Shown: one piece after another, positions 27,415-36,890 of the stretch
Layout: the number at the start of each line of letters is the position of its first letter
Numbering within the stretch: the first letter of the stretch is position 1
From: Aphanothece sp. CMT-3BRIN-NPC111
Lineage (GTDB): Bacteria; Cyanobacteriota; Cyanobacteriia; Cyanobacteriales; JAHHGU01
DNA length: 64,000 nucleotides
NCBI GenBank assembly: GCA_019359765.1
Contig: JAHHGU010000001.1
Location: 140,743 to 204,742, forward strand
Direction: 5' to 3'
Position numbers and translations under genes: made by a program
The notes under the pieces: generated by a model
The model's database searches: none
Seen by the model: the letters and a program-made list of their open reading frames with translations, nothing else
What the model was told of the DNA's origin: nothing

Positions 27415-30400
27415 TCACGGCACACCAATGATAGTAGCAACAATGCGTTCCGCAAGGGGTTTCCCTTTGGGAACATGAAGTGCTGCTTCGAGCTTTTCTA
27501 TCTCAATCGGGTTCTCGATTAGCTCCTTGCGGATATCCCGAAGCTGCAAAGGTTTAAAGCGTCTGCGCTCCTTCAGACGCTCAAACCATCTAGGACGAAT
27601 TAGATCGAGCCACCACTCAGCTAAGATATTTAGGTCTACCCCCGGTTTCTCAGGATCTACTTCGGCAAACAAAGAAAGCAAGTAGCTACACTCTGCCTCA
27701 AGCTTGCTGTTCCCTTGCTTAAAAGCTTTCTCCTTATATTTCTTAATAACTTGCCTCATCTCCTCAAGCGCACGTTGCTTTTTTTTAGGCAGAAGCAGTT
27801 CCTCAGTCTGGCTGAGTCGATCTAGGAATTCTTTAAGAAGTGTGATAGCTCTTTCTATAGGAAGGTCTGCAATGGTAGGAACTAAATTTTCCCGTAGCTT
27901 TTGACTAATTTGCTCCAAGTCTGTTAGTGGTTTTGCTTTAGGATTATCAAGATAGACCCAACGGGGTGCGCCCCATTCAGTTCCACAAATAGCAAAGAAA
28001 GCCCAAGGATGCTTTGCCTCAACAACACTTACAGAGGAAACTACTCGTGCTTTACTAGCGCGTAGCTGGTTGTATATTTCGCGTGGAACCAGGGGTTGGT
28101 TGCCCTCTAGTAGCGATCGCACTGGATCGAATACATCCCTGAGTTCCCAGCTTTTAGCCTTCGTTTCCTCTTCCAACTTGGCTAAGTCTGCCTCGGATGT
28201 AACAACCTCATCTGATGAGCCTGTGTCTATCTCCGGGGATAAGTTCTCAGGCAGTGGCAAGTTTGACCCCAATAGATCCGAAACTAATACGTGACGAGCT
28301 AAAAACTTACTCTCAGAAGACCGAAGGGCGAACTCGTCACTATCCTTTGGCCACAATACTTCAATAGTAGAATGAGGGCTATCCATGCGATCAACCCGAC
28401 CTATCCTTTGTTCTGCCAAGCGCATTACACTCGGCATAGTTAGTTGGACAACCGCTGAGGCTTGCTGGAGGTTAACGCCCTCGGACATAGCATCTGAACA
28501 CAGGGCAATTATTCCCGATTCTTCTGAGCCAAGTTTAAATTTTTTATTGATATGTTCGCGCTCTGTTTTATTGGCTCCAGTGGCGATAATCACATCGCCA
28601 CGTCCATATTCATCAAGGCGGCGCTTAATATCATGAAGGGTAATCGGGCGATCATCAAAAGCTATAAGTAGTTGATGACGCTTCAGCAGCTTGATAAGTA
28701 ACTTGGCTTTGGTTTCCTCTCGCGCATCAGATATCTTTTCAGCCAAATTGGCAATGTGTTTATAAATGGCGATCTCTTCCTCACAAGCTCTTTTATGTGA
28801 TGCCGCATTACTCAACCAATCTGGTAGTTCAACTTGCAGCTTATTTTTTGGTGGCTTGCCAGCTATGTCCTGCAACGTTTGTATTACATTCCCTGTTTCT
28901 TTCGCTTTAACATTACCTATTATTTGAAATAATTTCTTGGCATAATCAGTTCCATAGATGTGTTCAAGCAGCGCTGCCCGTGAAGAGCGTAAGCAAGCCA
29001 TAATATGGTAAGCAGCCAGTAGTTTGGCACTCTTCGATCGCAATTCAAGATATTTCTGATCAGTCCACCCCTCTTTGCGAAGAAATTCAGGGATTTCTAG
29101 GGTTTTCTTCAGATTTATTAAACCAAGCAAGCCTTGAGTCGCCTCCCGAATCTCTTGGGCTATGATGCGATCGCACTCAGTTTCGCCACAAAGGTAAATA
29201 TCTGATTTATGTTCCGGGTAGCGGCAAAGCTTACCGAACCGATCTTTGTAGCGTTCTGGATCTTCATCAATCATGCGATTGAGCATAGTCTTGGTGCGTC
29301 GCACTGTAAATTGCTGGATTGCCCCTCGTAGCTTCTTCCGAACCTCTGGAGACATCTGTTCGTTCAAGTTTTTATGTTTGTTCCATATCGGCTTAAGAAC
29401 TTCTAATAATTCATCATCAAAATTGTCAGCCCCCAGCAGTTCAATGATTGCCAGCAAATCCTGCGAACCTCGGTTGATGGGCGTAGCTGTAAACAGTAAT
29501 ACATAGTCAGCAATATTGCGGAAGAGTGCTTGGGTTCTTTGAGCGTTTCTATTTAGAAAGTTGTGCGCTTCATCAACGGCAAAGACTTGTGCGCGACGAA
29601 TAGCACGAATCTTATAGTTAGAGCTGGTAGTATCATCATCTTGGCTGGAACCTGAGTTACTCAGTAGACCGTGAGAAACTGTTGTAACACTCCAATCGCC
29701 ATTAGTGAACTCCTCCTGCCAAGCATCTTCGACAGCGGGAGGACAAATCAGCACAGGCATACCCTGTCGCGTCCGCCCAGTCTTCCAAATTTGATTGATT
29801 ACGCATTTAATCAGGTGAGAACCCATATGAGTTTTACCTGAACCCGTTGCATCCGCGATAAGTACGCTACCAACGTTCTCAATCACCCAAATTGCTTGAG
29901 CAATTCCCTTTTCCTGAGATGGCCATAGTAAAAGTTCATCGCCAAGATAGCTGGCTGTTTTGTATTTATTTGCCCACTCACCTTCTAGCAATTCTGCACA
30001 GGCTCTTGCTAAGGCTTCCTGCCAAGTGACTTTATTTAGAAGCTGTTCAAGTAGCTTAATCAGTTCGTCGTTGTAGTCCTTCCCTAGATCCCAAATACTC
30101 TCTGCCAGCTGGCAAGCTTCATCAAATCGTTTGCTGTCCTTTTTTTTAGTAAACCTTACATTACCTTCTACTTGATGAACCAGACCAGAGTTACTGTAAT
30201 TGCTAGAACCAATAGTAATGGCATTGTCTCCGTTATAAATTTTGGCGTGTATGGGCTTTTTATTGGCAATTTTTACATGAACTTTTTCATTGCTGAGTAA
30301 CTCTCTAGCAGCAAGCACATTGGCACATTTAAGGATAGAGATACCTCGCTCCAGCCAGTAGTCTATTATTTCCTGAGAAAACTTGTTAGAGTAGCGCCAC

Positions 30401-30663
30401 TCCTGCCTCTGGCTTGCATAGGGTTCATGTCCCAGCAAGATGCGGATTGTCTCAAAAGCTTTTGAATCGGTCTTTAACGAGCTGTTGCGGGAGGCAAGAA
30501 AGTCGATCAGCCTGTCCAGTGAAGCGTAGCCAGTAATAATAAGTGGGTTATTGGATTCATCCAAATCCCTCTGGACAACTACTCCCACGTAAGACTTAGC
30601 GTAGTTATAAGGAAATCGCTCTCTATCGGGCCAGTCAGTATCGTTTTCGTAGAAAATACTCAT
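27415..30663 (-). CDS. PLD-like nuclease fused to SNF2-type helicase
   Basis: A 1082-residue protein. Residues about 15-165 form a phospholipase D-like domain with one HxK motif (PIHAKIYNGDNAITIGSSNY). A superfamily 2 helicase follows: motif I ATGSGKTH near 274, motif II VDEAHN near 365, motif III LLFTATPIN near 393 and motif VI QRIGRVDR in the second RecA domain. The C-terminal 300 residues are charged and unassigned. Standalone PLD-plus-helicase proteins are commonly found in restriction or defence loci, so a DNA-targeting antiphage role is plausible but inferred. No methyltransferase partner is adjacent. Confidence 0.82.
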   Translation of the reverse strand: MSIFYENDTDWPDRERFPYNYAKSYVGVVVQRDLDESNNPLIITGYASLDRLIDFLASRNSSLKTDSKAFETIRILLGHEPYASQRQEWRYSNKFSQEIIDYWLERGISILKCANVLAARELLSNEKVHVKIANKKPIHAKIYNGDNAITIGSSNYSNSGLVHQVEGNVRFTKKKDSKRFDEACQLAESIWDLGKDYNDELIKLLEQLLNKVTWQEALARACAELLEGEWANKYKTASYLGDELLLWPSQEKGIAQAIWVIENVGSVLIADATGSGKTHMGSHLIKCVINQIWKTGRTRQGMPVLICPPAVEDAWQEEFTNGDWSVTTVSHGLLSNSGSSQDDDTTSSNYKIRAIRRAQVFAVDEAHNFLNRNAQRTQALFRNIADYVLLFTATPINRGSQDLLAIIELLGADNFDDELLEVLKPIWNKHKNLNEQMSPEVRKKLRGAIQQFTVRRTKTMLNRMIDEDPERYKDRFGKLCRYPEHKSDIYLCGETECDRIIAQEIREATQGLLGLINLKKTLEIPEFLRKEGWTDQKYLELRSKSAKLLAAYHIMACLRSSRAALLEHIYGTDYAKKLFQIIGNVKAKETGNVIQTLQDIAGKPPKNKLQVELPDWLSNAASHKRACEEEIAIYKHIANLAEKISDAREETKAKLLIKLLKRHQLLIAFDDRPITLHDIKRRLDEYGRGDVIIATGANKTEREHINKKFKLGSEESGIIALCSDAMSEGVNLQQASAVVQLTMPSVMRLAEQRIGRVDRMDSPHSTIEVLWPKDSDEFALRSSESKFLARHVLVSDLLGSNLPLPENLSPEIDTGSSDEVVTSEADLAKLEEETKAKSWELRDVFDPVRSLLEGNQPLVPREIYNQLRASKARVVSSVSVVEAKHPWAFFAICGTEWGAPRWVYLDNPKAKPLTDLEQISQKLRENLVPTIADLPIERAITLLKEFLDRLSQTEELLLPKKKQRALEEMRQVIKKYKEKAFKQGNSKLEAECSYLLSLFAEVDPEKPGVDLNILAEWWLDLIRPRWFERLKERRRFKPLQLRDIRKELIENPIEIEKLEAALHVPKGKPLAERIVATIIGVP

Positions 30664-30765
30664 GCCCCCGTTTCCCTGAATGGAAAATTAGTGTGCTACT
30701 ACTCCCAGGAGAAAATAACTGCTTGCACTGTTTGGGTAATAAAACTGGGAACGTAAGCAGTTTAA

Positions 30766-30888
30766 TTAAATGTATACTATGCCAGTATGCGCGATACGGG
30801 TCACGCCCACGCGAATGTTATACTCCGCCTGAGCATTACTGACCTGCTCTTGGGCTTGCTTAATTTGAGCTTGGAAATTCTTGAACAT
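30766..30888 (-). pseudogene. orphan fragment of a HlyD-type adaptor coiled coil
   Basis: A 40-residue frame reads MFKNFQAQIKQAQEQVSN then AQAEYNIRVGVTRIAHTGIV and stops. This is the heptad-rich coiled-coil end and lipoyl-domain start seen in HlyD/membrane-fusion proteins. It lies downstream of the ABC exporter, while the HlyD-like gene at 33578 lacks exactly this part. It is too short to be functional. The 506-bp gap 30664-31169 otherwise holds a hairpin at 31034 and no gene. Confidence 0.5.
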
Positions 30889-31033
30889 TAATCGTGGCGC
30901 ATTGCTCCTACGATCAGGAAAGCATAGCGATCGCAGCAACACCATCTGACCGTCATTAAACCTTCACACTCAACTACTAGGCTTGTGTATAAGAGACTAT
31001 TGTCTCTCCTCAACCTAATCCATATAAGCAATT

Positions 31034-31075
31034 AATGCTCTTTCCATTCACTACGGAGAGAGCATTTTATTATTG
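31034..31075. terminator. hairpin downstream of the exporter gene
   Basis: Arms AATGCTCT (31034-31041) and AGAGCATT (31059-31066) are followed on the plus strand by TTATTATT. It lies about 100 bases past the exporter stop. It may be a factor-independent terminator, possibly bidirectional, but the minus-strand T run is weak. Confidence 0.4.
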
Positions 31076-31169
31076 ACAAAAAAACCGGAATGCCTAATTT
31101 TCGTCTGCTTTTTTAATACGGAATCCGCTTCTATAACCTCCTTTATTGCACATCACATTAAAAAAGCTC

Positions 31170-33494
31170 TTAGATTGCCCCTTCTTCAGAGCCGATCAAT
31201 CTCGCATAGGCTCCATCCACTCGCCACAACTCCTCATGAGTGCCTCTTTGTACCACCTTTCCCCGTTCCATGACGATGATTTCATCGCAATCTCGGATGG
31301 TACTCAATCTGTGAGCCACAATAATGCAAGAACATCCCCGACGCCGCAGGTTTTGGTCAATGATTTTTTCCGTCTCCGCATCAAGAGCGCTAGTTGCCTC
31401 ATCCATCACCAGAATCGCAGGGTTATTCACCAAAGCACGGGCAATTTCTAGACGCTGCCGCTGACCCCCGCTTAAATTTGCAGCCCCTTCCATGAGTTCA
31501 CCCTCGTATCCCCCAGGTAGCGCCAGAATAACATCGTGGATAGCAGCATCAATGCTGGCTCGCACTAGCTGAGAATCCGGCACTGTGGCATCCCATAAGG
31601 TCAAATTGTCCCGAACTGTCCCGGCAAACAGAAATATTTCCTGCTCCACCATTGCCAAAGAATTGGTTAGCACCGCCCGTGGAATCTCGGCTCTAGGTTT
31701 GCCATCAAAGAGAATTTCCCCTTCCCAAGGTTCGTAAAGACCGCACACCAGTTTAGCAACGGTAGACTTACCAGAACCGCTCCCACCCACGAGAGCAACC
31801 CGCTGTCCTGGCTTGAGCGCAAGGCTAAAGTTTTCGATTAGCGGAGCATCCACCCGGCTGTAGCCAAATGTGATATTCCGTAACTCGACTGCGCCTTGAA
31901 GGCGAAAAGAGTTTTGAGTTTTGAGTTTTGAGTTTTGAGTTAGGAAATTTTCCCTATGCTCCCCTGCTCCCCTGCTCCCCTGCTCCCCCTGCTCCCCTTG
32001 TCTCCTCGTCTCCCTTGTCTCCCCGCTTCCCCCATCTAACTGCGGGTCTGTGGGATTACGTAAAACGTCATCTAGGCGATTGATATCCCCCTCTAGTTCC
32101 TGTAGGGTACTGCCGAAATTAACCAAAGTATTGACAGGTTGTTGGAAACTTTGCATCAAGCTTTGAAAGGCTATCAACATCCCAATGCTGAGGTAGCCAT
32201 CCATCACTCGCAGACCACCAACAACCAATATAAACATAGAGGTTAAATAGGTCAGCAACGGCGGTAAAACCCCTAAAGTTTGATCGGCCACGCCCAGTTC
32301 TTGCTGAGCATTAGTGGCTTTAGCATGGTATCCAGCCCAGCGGGAGAAGAAATCTGACTCCAGCGCTGATGCTTTCAGAGTTTCCATACTCTGAAGGGCA
32401 GCAATGCCTACTCCGGCAACTTTTCCCTGATCTTGCACCAATCTCATATTGGCATCCACACGCTGACGAGATACCCACTGCAAGGCAAAGATATTCACCA
32501 CAGCAAAGAATATTCCAATTGTTGCTAGTACTGCGTCATAGGTGAACATAACCAGTGCATAAAAGATCACCATCACCGTATCAATGACTGTGGTTGCCAA
32601 CTGTCCCGAAAGCACATCTGCAACTCTGTTATTAATACTGACGCGATTACTGATTTCACCAGCAAACCTTTGAGCATAAAAACCAACTGGCAGGCGTAAG
32701 ATATGCCAAAGAAAACGACTAGACATTCCCACAGCTAGCTTAATTTTTAATTGTCTCAGGTACCGGAATTGCAGCAGTGTTAGCAGCCCCCGCATTACGG
32801 TTGTGAAAGCCATACCCAAAATCAGTGGGCGTAGCCAGTCAGTCCTACCCGCTACCAGGACGTTGTCTACAAATACCTGGCTGAACACTGGTACTGCCAA
32901 CCCAGGAATCACTAGCAGGAATCCCGCTAAAACACAATAAAGGATGGCTCCGACAGAACCCTGTAACCGCTCTAGCAGTGCCTGAATAATATTGGGTTTG
33001 TGGCCTCCTTTTTTGAAGTCTGGACCTGGCTCTATTATCAGTACAACGCCAGTGTAAGCTTCATCGAATTCCAGCTGGGACACGCTTCGAGGTCCGGCAG
33101 CGGGGTCATTCAGATAAACCCGGTTTTGGCTGAATCCCTCTACCACGAGGAAATGATTGAAATTCCAAAACACGATGTAGGGAGGGCGCAGTTCTTGCAG
33201 TTGATCTAGCTGCTTTTTAAAGCCTTTTCCCAGCATCCCGTAACGTCTGGCGGCTTTTAGGATATTGGAGGCTTTGCTACCGTCGCGGGAGATGCCACAA
33301 CTGCCACGGAGTTCTGCTAAGGGCACAATCCGGCCGTAGTAACCCAGAACAATGCCAAGAGCAGCAGCGCCACATTCTACCGCTTCCATTTGCAGGAGGG
33401 TGGGGGTTCTGGCTCTTAAGTTTTGAGTTTTGAGTTTTGAGTTTTGAGTTTTGAGTTTTGAGTTTTGAATTGAAGATATTAGCTTATTAATCAT
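31170..33494 (-). CDS. C39-peptidase ABC exporter for double-Gly peptides (PCAT, NHLM type)
   Basis: A 774-residue bacteriocin-type exporter. The N-terminal C39 peptidase has Cys in MEAVECGAAALG (about residue 40), His in NFNHFLVV and Asp in YLNDPAAG, and should cut leaders after Gly-Gly. Six TM helices follow. The ATPase has Walker A GGSGSGKST, signature LSGGQRQR and Walker B LVMDEATSALD. It is in line with the HlyD-like and cNMP-binding genes and probably exports the product of the precursor at 39311. Oddly, repeat DNA encodes both the N-terminal leader (QNSKLKTQNSKLKTQ) and the linker before the ATPase (about 486-528). Confidence 0.93.
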   Translation of the reverse strand: MINKLISSIQNSKLKTQNSKLKTQNLRARTPTLLQMEAVECGAAALGIVLGYYGRIVPLAELRGSCGISRDGSKASNILKAARRYGMLGKGFKKQLDQLQELRPPYIVFWNFNHFLVVEGFSQNRVYLNDPAAGPRSVSQLEFDEAYTGVVLIIEPGPDFKKGGHKPNIIQALLERLQGSVGAILYCVLAGFLLVIPGLAVPVFSQVFVDNVLVAGRTDWLRPLILGMAFTTVMRGLLTLLQFRYLRQLKIKLAVGMSSRFLWHILRLPVGFYAQRFAGEISNRVSINNRVADVLSGQLATTVIDTVMVIFYALVMFTYDAVLATIGIFFAVVNIFALQWVSRQRVDANMRLVQDQGKVAGVGIAALQSMETLKASALESDFFSRWAGYHAKATNAQQELGVADQTLGVLPPLLTYLTSMFILVVGGLRVMDGYLSIGMLIAFQSLMQSFQQPVNTLVNFGSTLQELEGDINRLDDVLRNPTDPQLDGGSGETRETRRQGEQGEQGSRGAGEHRENFLTQNSKLKTQNSFRLQGAVELRNITFGYSRVDAPLIENFSLALKPGQRVALVGGSGSGKSTVAKLVCGLYEPWEGEILFDGKPRAEIPRAVLTNSLAMVEQEIFLFAGTVRDNLTLWDATVPDSQLVRASIDAAIHDVILALPGGYEGELMEGAANLSGGQRQRLEIARALVNNPAILVMDEATSALDAETEKIIDQNLRRRGCSCIIVAHRLSTIRDCDEIIVMERGKVVQRGTHEELWRVDGAYARLIGSEEGAI
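31910..32036. repeat. in-frame repeat insertion inside the exporter gene
   Basis: Two repeat families are nested inside the coding frame: four TTTTGAG heptamers (31910-31942) and tandem GCTCCCCT/GTCTCC units (31957-32034). They encode a Gln/Ser/Lys and then a Gly/Glu/Arg-rich linker between the membrane and ATPase domains. The frame stays open, so the protein is probably still made. Confidence 0.8.
33419..33470. repeat. TTTTGAG heptamer array at the 5' end of the exporter gene
   Basis: Seven head-to-tail TTTTGAG units lie within the first 25 codons of the exporter gene and before its C39 domain. They encode the repeated peptide QNSKLKT on the minus strand. The heptamer is not a multiple of three, so the array changes frame when copies are gained or lost, unless by three units. 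Confidence 0.8.
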
Positions 33495-33577
33495 TTGTAT
33501 AAAATAGTTACTATTGTTGTTAATTTTAGAAGTTTATCCTATAATTTAATAAAACTTTAACTCAACGTTAAATACTC

Positions 33578-34279
33578 TTAATTAAGACCACTCCACTCTC
33601 TCAATATCGGCAATACAAAGGTGATAGGTGCTAACTCTTCGATTGTGACACGAGCGGTTGTGGTAGTTCCGGGAGATATTTTCAGTTTTGGGCCTTTGGA
33701 AGAAGACCATTTGTAGCCGCTGAAGGTGGAAGGATTTAGCTCAAGTTGCGCGATCGCTTCTATCTTAGGACCGCCTTGAGATATAAGATTTTCTACCAGT
33801 TCTTGATTGCCCAGCATGGAGGTGGCTCTCTCCTTAGTAACTGGGAGTGTTGAAACAGAAGTGATTTTGCCCACCATTGCGCCAAATCTTTCTCGCTGCA
33901 CTGTGTCAGGGGTAATTTGAATTTGCATTCCTGGTTGAATCTGCTTGCCATCTTTCAGTGCAAAATAGGTGATGCCCACTATCTGACTAGCCTGCTCTTT
34001 TGCCTCAATGTTTTGCTCAATGGCACGCTCATCCCCTACATTTAAAGATTGTAACTGCCCTACCCGACGCGGCTCGATCAGCACCCCTTGACCAGTTACA
34101 GTAACTGGGATACGTCCAAAAATACTCCAGATCAAAGCCAGAAACACAAAGCCGCCCAAAGTAGCCAAAGCTAGCCAATCTTTAGGACTAACTACTTGCA
34201 TCAGCTGATCTAGCCGTTCCGGGGAAGATAACCGCTCTAGTGATTCTTTACGAAACAAACTGCGCTTTTGGTCAAACAT
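33578..34279 (-). CDS. shortened HlyD-type secretion adaptor (NHLM exporter partner)
   Basis: A 233-residue protein with a cytosolic N-terminus, one TM helix (about 37-55, LATLGGFVFLALIWSIFG) and the IPVTVTGQGVLIEPRR strand. It then jumps directly to EQASQIVGITYFALKDGKQI and the post-lipoyl beta domain. Membrane-fusion proteins of such exporters usually carry a lipoyl half-motif, a long coiled coil and a second half-motif here; those are missing, so about 150 or more residues are deleted. AAGGAT precedes the ATG at 34279. It may be a degraded or a naturally short adaptor. Confidence 0.7.
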   Translation of the reverse strand: MFDQKRSLFRKESLERLSSPERLDQLMQVVSPKDWLALATLGGFVFLALIWSIFGRIPVTVTGQGVLIEPRRVGQLQSLNVGDERAIEQNIEAKEQASQIVGITYFALKDGKQIQPGMQIQITPDTVQRERFGAMVGKITSVSTLPVTKERATSMLGNQELVENLISQGGPKIEAIAQLELNPSTFSGYKWSSSKGPKLKISPGTTTTARVTIEELAPITFVLPILREWSGLN

Positions 34280-34338
34280 CAACTATCCTTTAGCTAATTG
34301 CTCATCAGCCTGTAAAGTAACATCAAAACTTTCTTAAT

Positions 34339-34382
34339 TCAAAACTTAAAACTCAAAACTCAAAACTCAAAACTTAAAACTT
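34339..34382. repeat. AAAACTC/AAAACTT heptamer array
   Basis: About six heptamers (AAAACTT, AAAACTC) fill the space between the cNMP-binding gene and the HlyD-like gene. The last unit covers the stop region of the cNMP-binding gene. It is the same family as at 31910, 33419 and 50351. Confidence 0.75.
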
Positions 34383-35399
34383 CCTAAGACGTTTGATCAT
34401 CCAGTCGAATCTGGCTCCTGCTATAGCCATATGCTCTAATACATCCAGGTCTAGTTCATCTTCGTATTCGATATCTGCCGCGAGTAGCTGGTTTTGCTCG
34501 TAAGCACGTCTACTAAAACCACGCCGAACCATTCTATCCCGCAGTCTATCTACCAAAAGTACAGCGATCGCCCGATAAAAACGAGCCGCAAACCCCCTAT
34601 CTTGCTGCAATTTTGCCGCTAGTTCCTGCTGCGGCAGCGCTAGCAAGAGAGAATTTTCCCCAGACTTAACAGTAGCGGATGCCTGTCCACCTTCTACGAA
34701 GGACATTTCTCCTACAATCTCGCCGCTGGCTAATTTAGCGATCTCCTGCTGTAATTTTTCGCCATTTACCATCGTGGAAACGGAAACAGTTAAACTTCCC
34801 TCTATAAGAATATATAGAGCTTCAACAAGCCTTTCTTCATGAATCAGCACTGTGCCGGGAGAAATTTTCTCCCTTCTACCTTTAGCGATCATCCAATCGA
34901 TGTCACTATCATTCAACACTGCAAACACAAACAAAACCTTTCTCAGAGCGTGTCCCGGTACTATTTGGCTACGTGCTAGCAAATCTGAAAGACCTCGTAG
35001 TCTCTGAGAAAGCTTAACCGAAAGCATTTGATAAAAACGACCAGCAAAGTCTTCATCCTGCTCTAGTTTTGCTACCAGTTGCCGCTTAGAAAGCGACAAT
35101 ACTTTTGAGTTTAAGAGTGTTTTAACAGTAGCAGAAGGTGGGCGCTCGTCCACTAAGGACATTTCCCCGATCATCTCACCATTTGATAATCTAGCTATTT
35201 CTTTATCGGCTTCTGTACTGCCTTGTTGAGAGACAGACACGACTAAGGTTCCATTCAGCAGGAGATATAGTGAGTCAATGGGTTGACCTTCTTGAATGAG
35301 TACCTTGTTTGGGGGAATTTCCTCCTGCTTACCCGTTGAGGTTATCCAATTGATGTCACTATTGCTCAATTGACCAAAATTAGATAAGACTTCGCTCAT
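34374..35399 (-). CDS. tandem cyclic-nucleotide-binding domain protein
   Basis: A 341-residue protein with two copies of a cNMP-binding beta-roll (about 10-135 and 165-295). Each has the elements VLIQEG or VLIHEE, SLYLLLNGTL or ALYILIEGSL, GEMIGEMSLVDERPPSATV or GEIVGEMSFVEGGQASATV. The phosphate-binding cassette arginine is replaced by other residues in at least one copy, so nucleotide binding is uncertain. It has no HTH or TM. Similar proteins occur in cyanobacterial NHLM export operons, so it may regulate the transporter next to it. Confidence 0.8.
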   Translation of the reverse strand: MSEVLSNFGQLSNSDINWITSTGKQEEIPPNKVLIQEGQPIDSLYLLLNGTLVVSVSQQGSTEADKEIARLSNGEMIGEMSLVDERPPSATVKTLLNSKVLSLSKRQLVAKLEQDEDFAGRFYQMLSVKLSQRLRGLSDLLARSQIVPGHALRKVLFVFAVLNDSDIDWMIAKGRREKISPGTVLIHEERLVEALYILIEGSLTVSVSTMVNGEKLQQEIAKLASGEIVGEMSFVEGGQASATVKSGENSLLLALPQQELAAKLQQDRGFAARFYRAIAVLLVDRLRDRMVRRGFSRRAYEQNQLLAADIEYEDELDLDVLEHMAIAGARFDWMIKRLRKF

Positions 35400-35917
35400 A
35401 ATTATTTTTGTCCTGTTTTTTTGTACCGTGTTGAGTATAAGTTGACAAAAATTGTAATTTTAAGCTGCTTGCATCTCTCAAGGCTAATACCACAGGGCAA
35501 ACACATCTCAATTTGCCAGATAAGCAACTCAACTTAATTAAGCTTAAGATCCATGTAGGTTGGGTTGAGGTAAAGAAACTTCAACGCTAGGAAGGTGTTG
35601 ATGGGTTGTTTCCTGCGGAAACTTTGAACGCTCGCGCTCTACCCATCCTAAAAATAATTAAGTGCCTATATTTAATATACATAATGGCTTTCAGACCAAC
35701 TTATTCTATATCTAGAAATTTCCTTGTCAATAAGCGGCAGTTTAACGAGAAGGTTCGCAATAAAGCAGGAATATTGGCTTTTTCTTGGCAAGATGCGTTT
35801 GTTCGGGTTGAAGCATTGATCTTCAACCAATAATAAAGCAACCTTAGATAAGCTTTAACGTCCAAAGACCTACGTGGCTGATAGACTCTTTTTATGTAAT
35901 TTATTAATCTATAGTTT
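35400..35917. other. 518-bp gap inside the RiPP cluster
   Basis: No solid gene. Bases 35550-35645 look like a decayed palindromic repeat of the GTAGGTTGGGTTGAGG type with a partial inverted copy (GGGTTGTTTCC...ACCCATCC). A plus-strand frame at 35684-35833 (49 codons, MAFRPTYSISRNFL...) has no Shine-Dalgarno sequence and weak coding character. The upstream region of the cNMP-binding gene could hold its own promoter. Confidence 0.35.
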
Positions 35918-36886
35918 TTAAACTATCGTCGTTTGGCTCAAACCGTTCACTACTAAAGTCTCAAGAGCTTCAAGAACTTCGTCTACTTGTATCTTCTCCA
36001 TCTCTCCTTCCGTGCAGATGTGAGCGTGGCGGCTGAAGCGAAATCCCCATTCAACGCAAGAGGTTGGTCCAAAGAGTCCTACCCCTGGTACTCTAAATAA
36101 GTCAGCGGCGTGGAGCATACAGGAATCAACCCCAAGAAACAGATCGGCCTCGCCAACCAAGGCTAAAGAAGTTGCTAGAGCTAATCTCTTATTGTACAGA
36201 AAAATACGCTTTCCATATTGCTCGGCGTTAAGCCGCAGGTTGTGACTACCAACTACAAAGACAACAAACTCAGGATGGCGCTCTAGAAAAAGGTCAACCA
36301 AAACCCTAAAATTATCAGCAGGCCACATTTTTTGTGGTTTTGTATCGGCATGAACCACCATTACTTTCATCGGTTCGGAAATTAAGTTGCGAATTTCCCT
36401 AGCTCGCTGCTGATTAGCGGTTCTAAAAACTGGGGGGTAAGCAAAGTCTTCTAAGCGCAGATTAGCTGATAATTGTAACGGGACATCGAAGATTAAATCT
36501 GCCATGTGCTTATTAAAATCTGGTGGGATGTTAATATCGAAACCAGGGCAAAATCCAATAGAATAGTTGGGAGAAAGCAGTTTTAGTATATGTTCCGGAT
36601 TAGGTGGATACCATGTGCTTAACCAAAGCAAGAGGTCACACCTTTCTAATTGATTTGCCACTGCCTCGATATCAAATTCCCATTTTTTACCATTCCAGTA
36701 AAATTCTGGTATGCAGGTAATGTCATGGCAAAATTCTGGAAAAAAAGTTTGTTTAAAGCTGGGTGTGCAGATTAAGGTTAATCGCTTGGGAAAAAGTTTT
36801 ACCAGTGCCCGAAATGCTGGTAACGCCAGAATATGATCGCCAATAGCATTAGCAAATAGCGCCACCGGATTTTTAGCCTCAAGCAT
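35918..36886 (-). CDS. glycosyltransferase family 9-like protein
   Basis: About 322 residues with the heptosyltransferase-like GT-B layout: the N-terminal FANAIGDHILALPAFRAL, a central VMVVHADTKPQKMW (donor-side strand with Lys) and the C-terminal GVDSCMLHAADLFRVPGVGLFG. GT9 enzymes move heptose or other sugars in LPS-core synthesis, and some sit in peptide natural-product clusters. The ATG at 36886 is four bases after the stop of the preceding gene, suggesting tight coupling. An upstream TTG at 36919 would make the frames overlap. Glycosylation of the peptide is a guess. Confidence 0.78.
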   Translation of the reverse strand: MLEAKNPVALFANAIGDHILALPAFRALVKLFPKRLTLICTPSFKQTFFPEFCHDITCIPEFYWNGKKWEFDIEAVANQLERCDLLLWLSTWYPPNPEHILKLLSPNYSIGFCPGFDINIPPDFNKHMADLIFDVPLQLSANLRLEDFAYPPVFRTANQQRAREIRNLISEPMKVMVVHADTKPQKMWPADNFRVLVDLFLERHPEFVVFVVGSHNLRLNAEQYGKRIFLYNKRLALATSLALVGEADLFLGVDSCMLHAADLFRVPGVGLFGPTSCVEWGFRFSRHAHICTEGEMEKIQVDEVLEALETLVVNGLSQTTIV

Positions 36887-36890
36887 GGGT

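Noticed and set aside
35606..35833. 75-codon plus-strand frame
   Set aside because: No Shine-Dalgarno; the first half is a decayed palindromic repeat.
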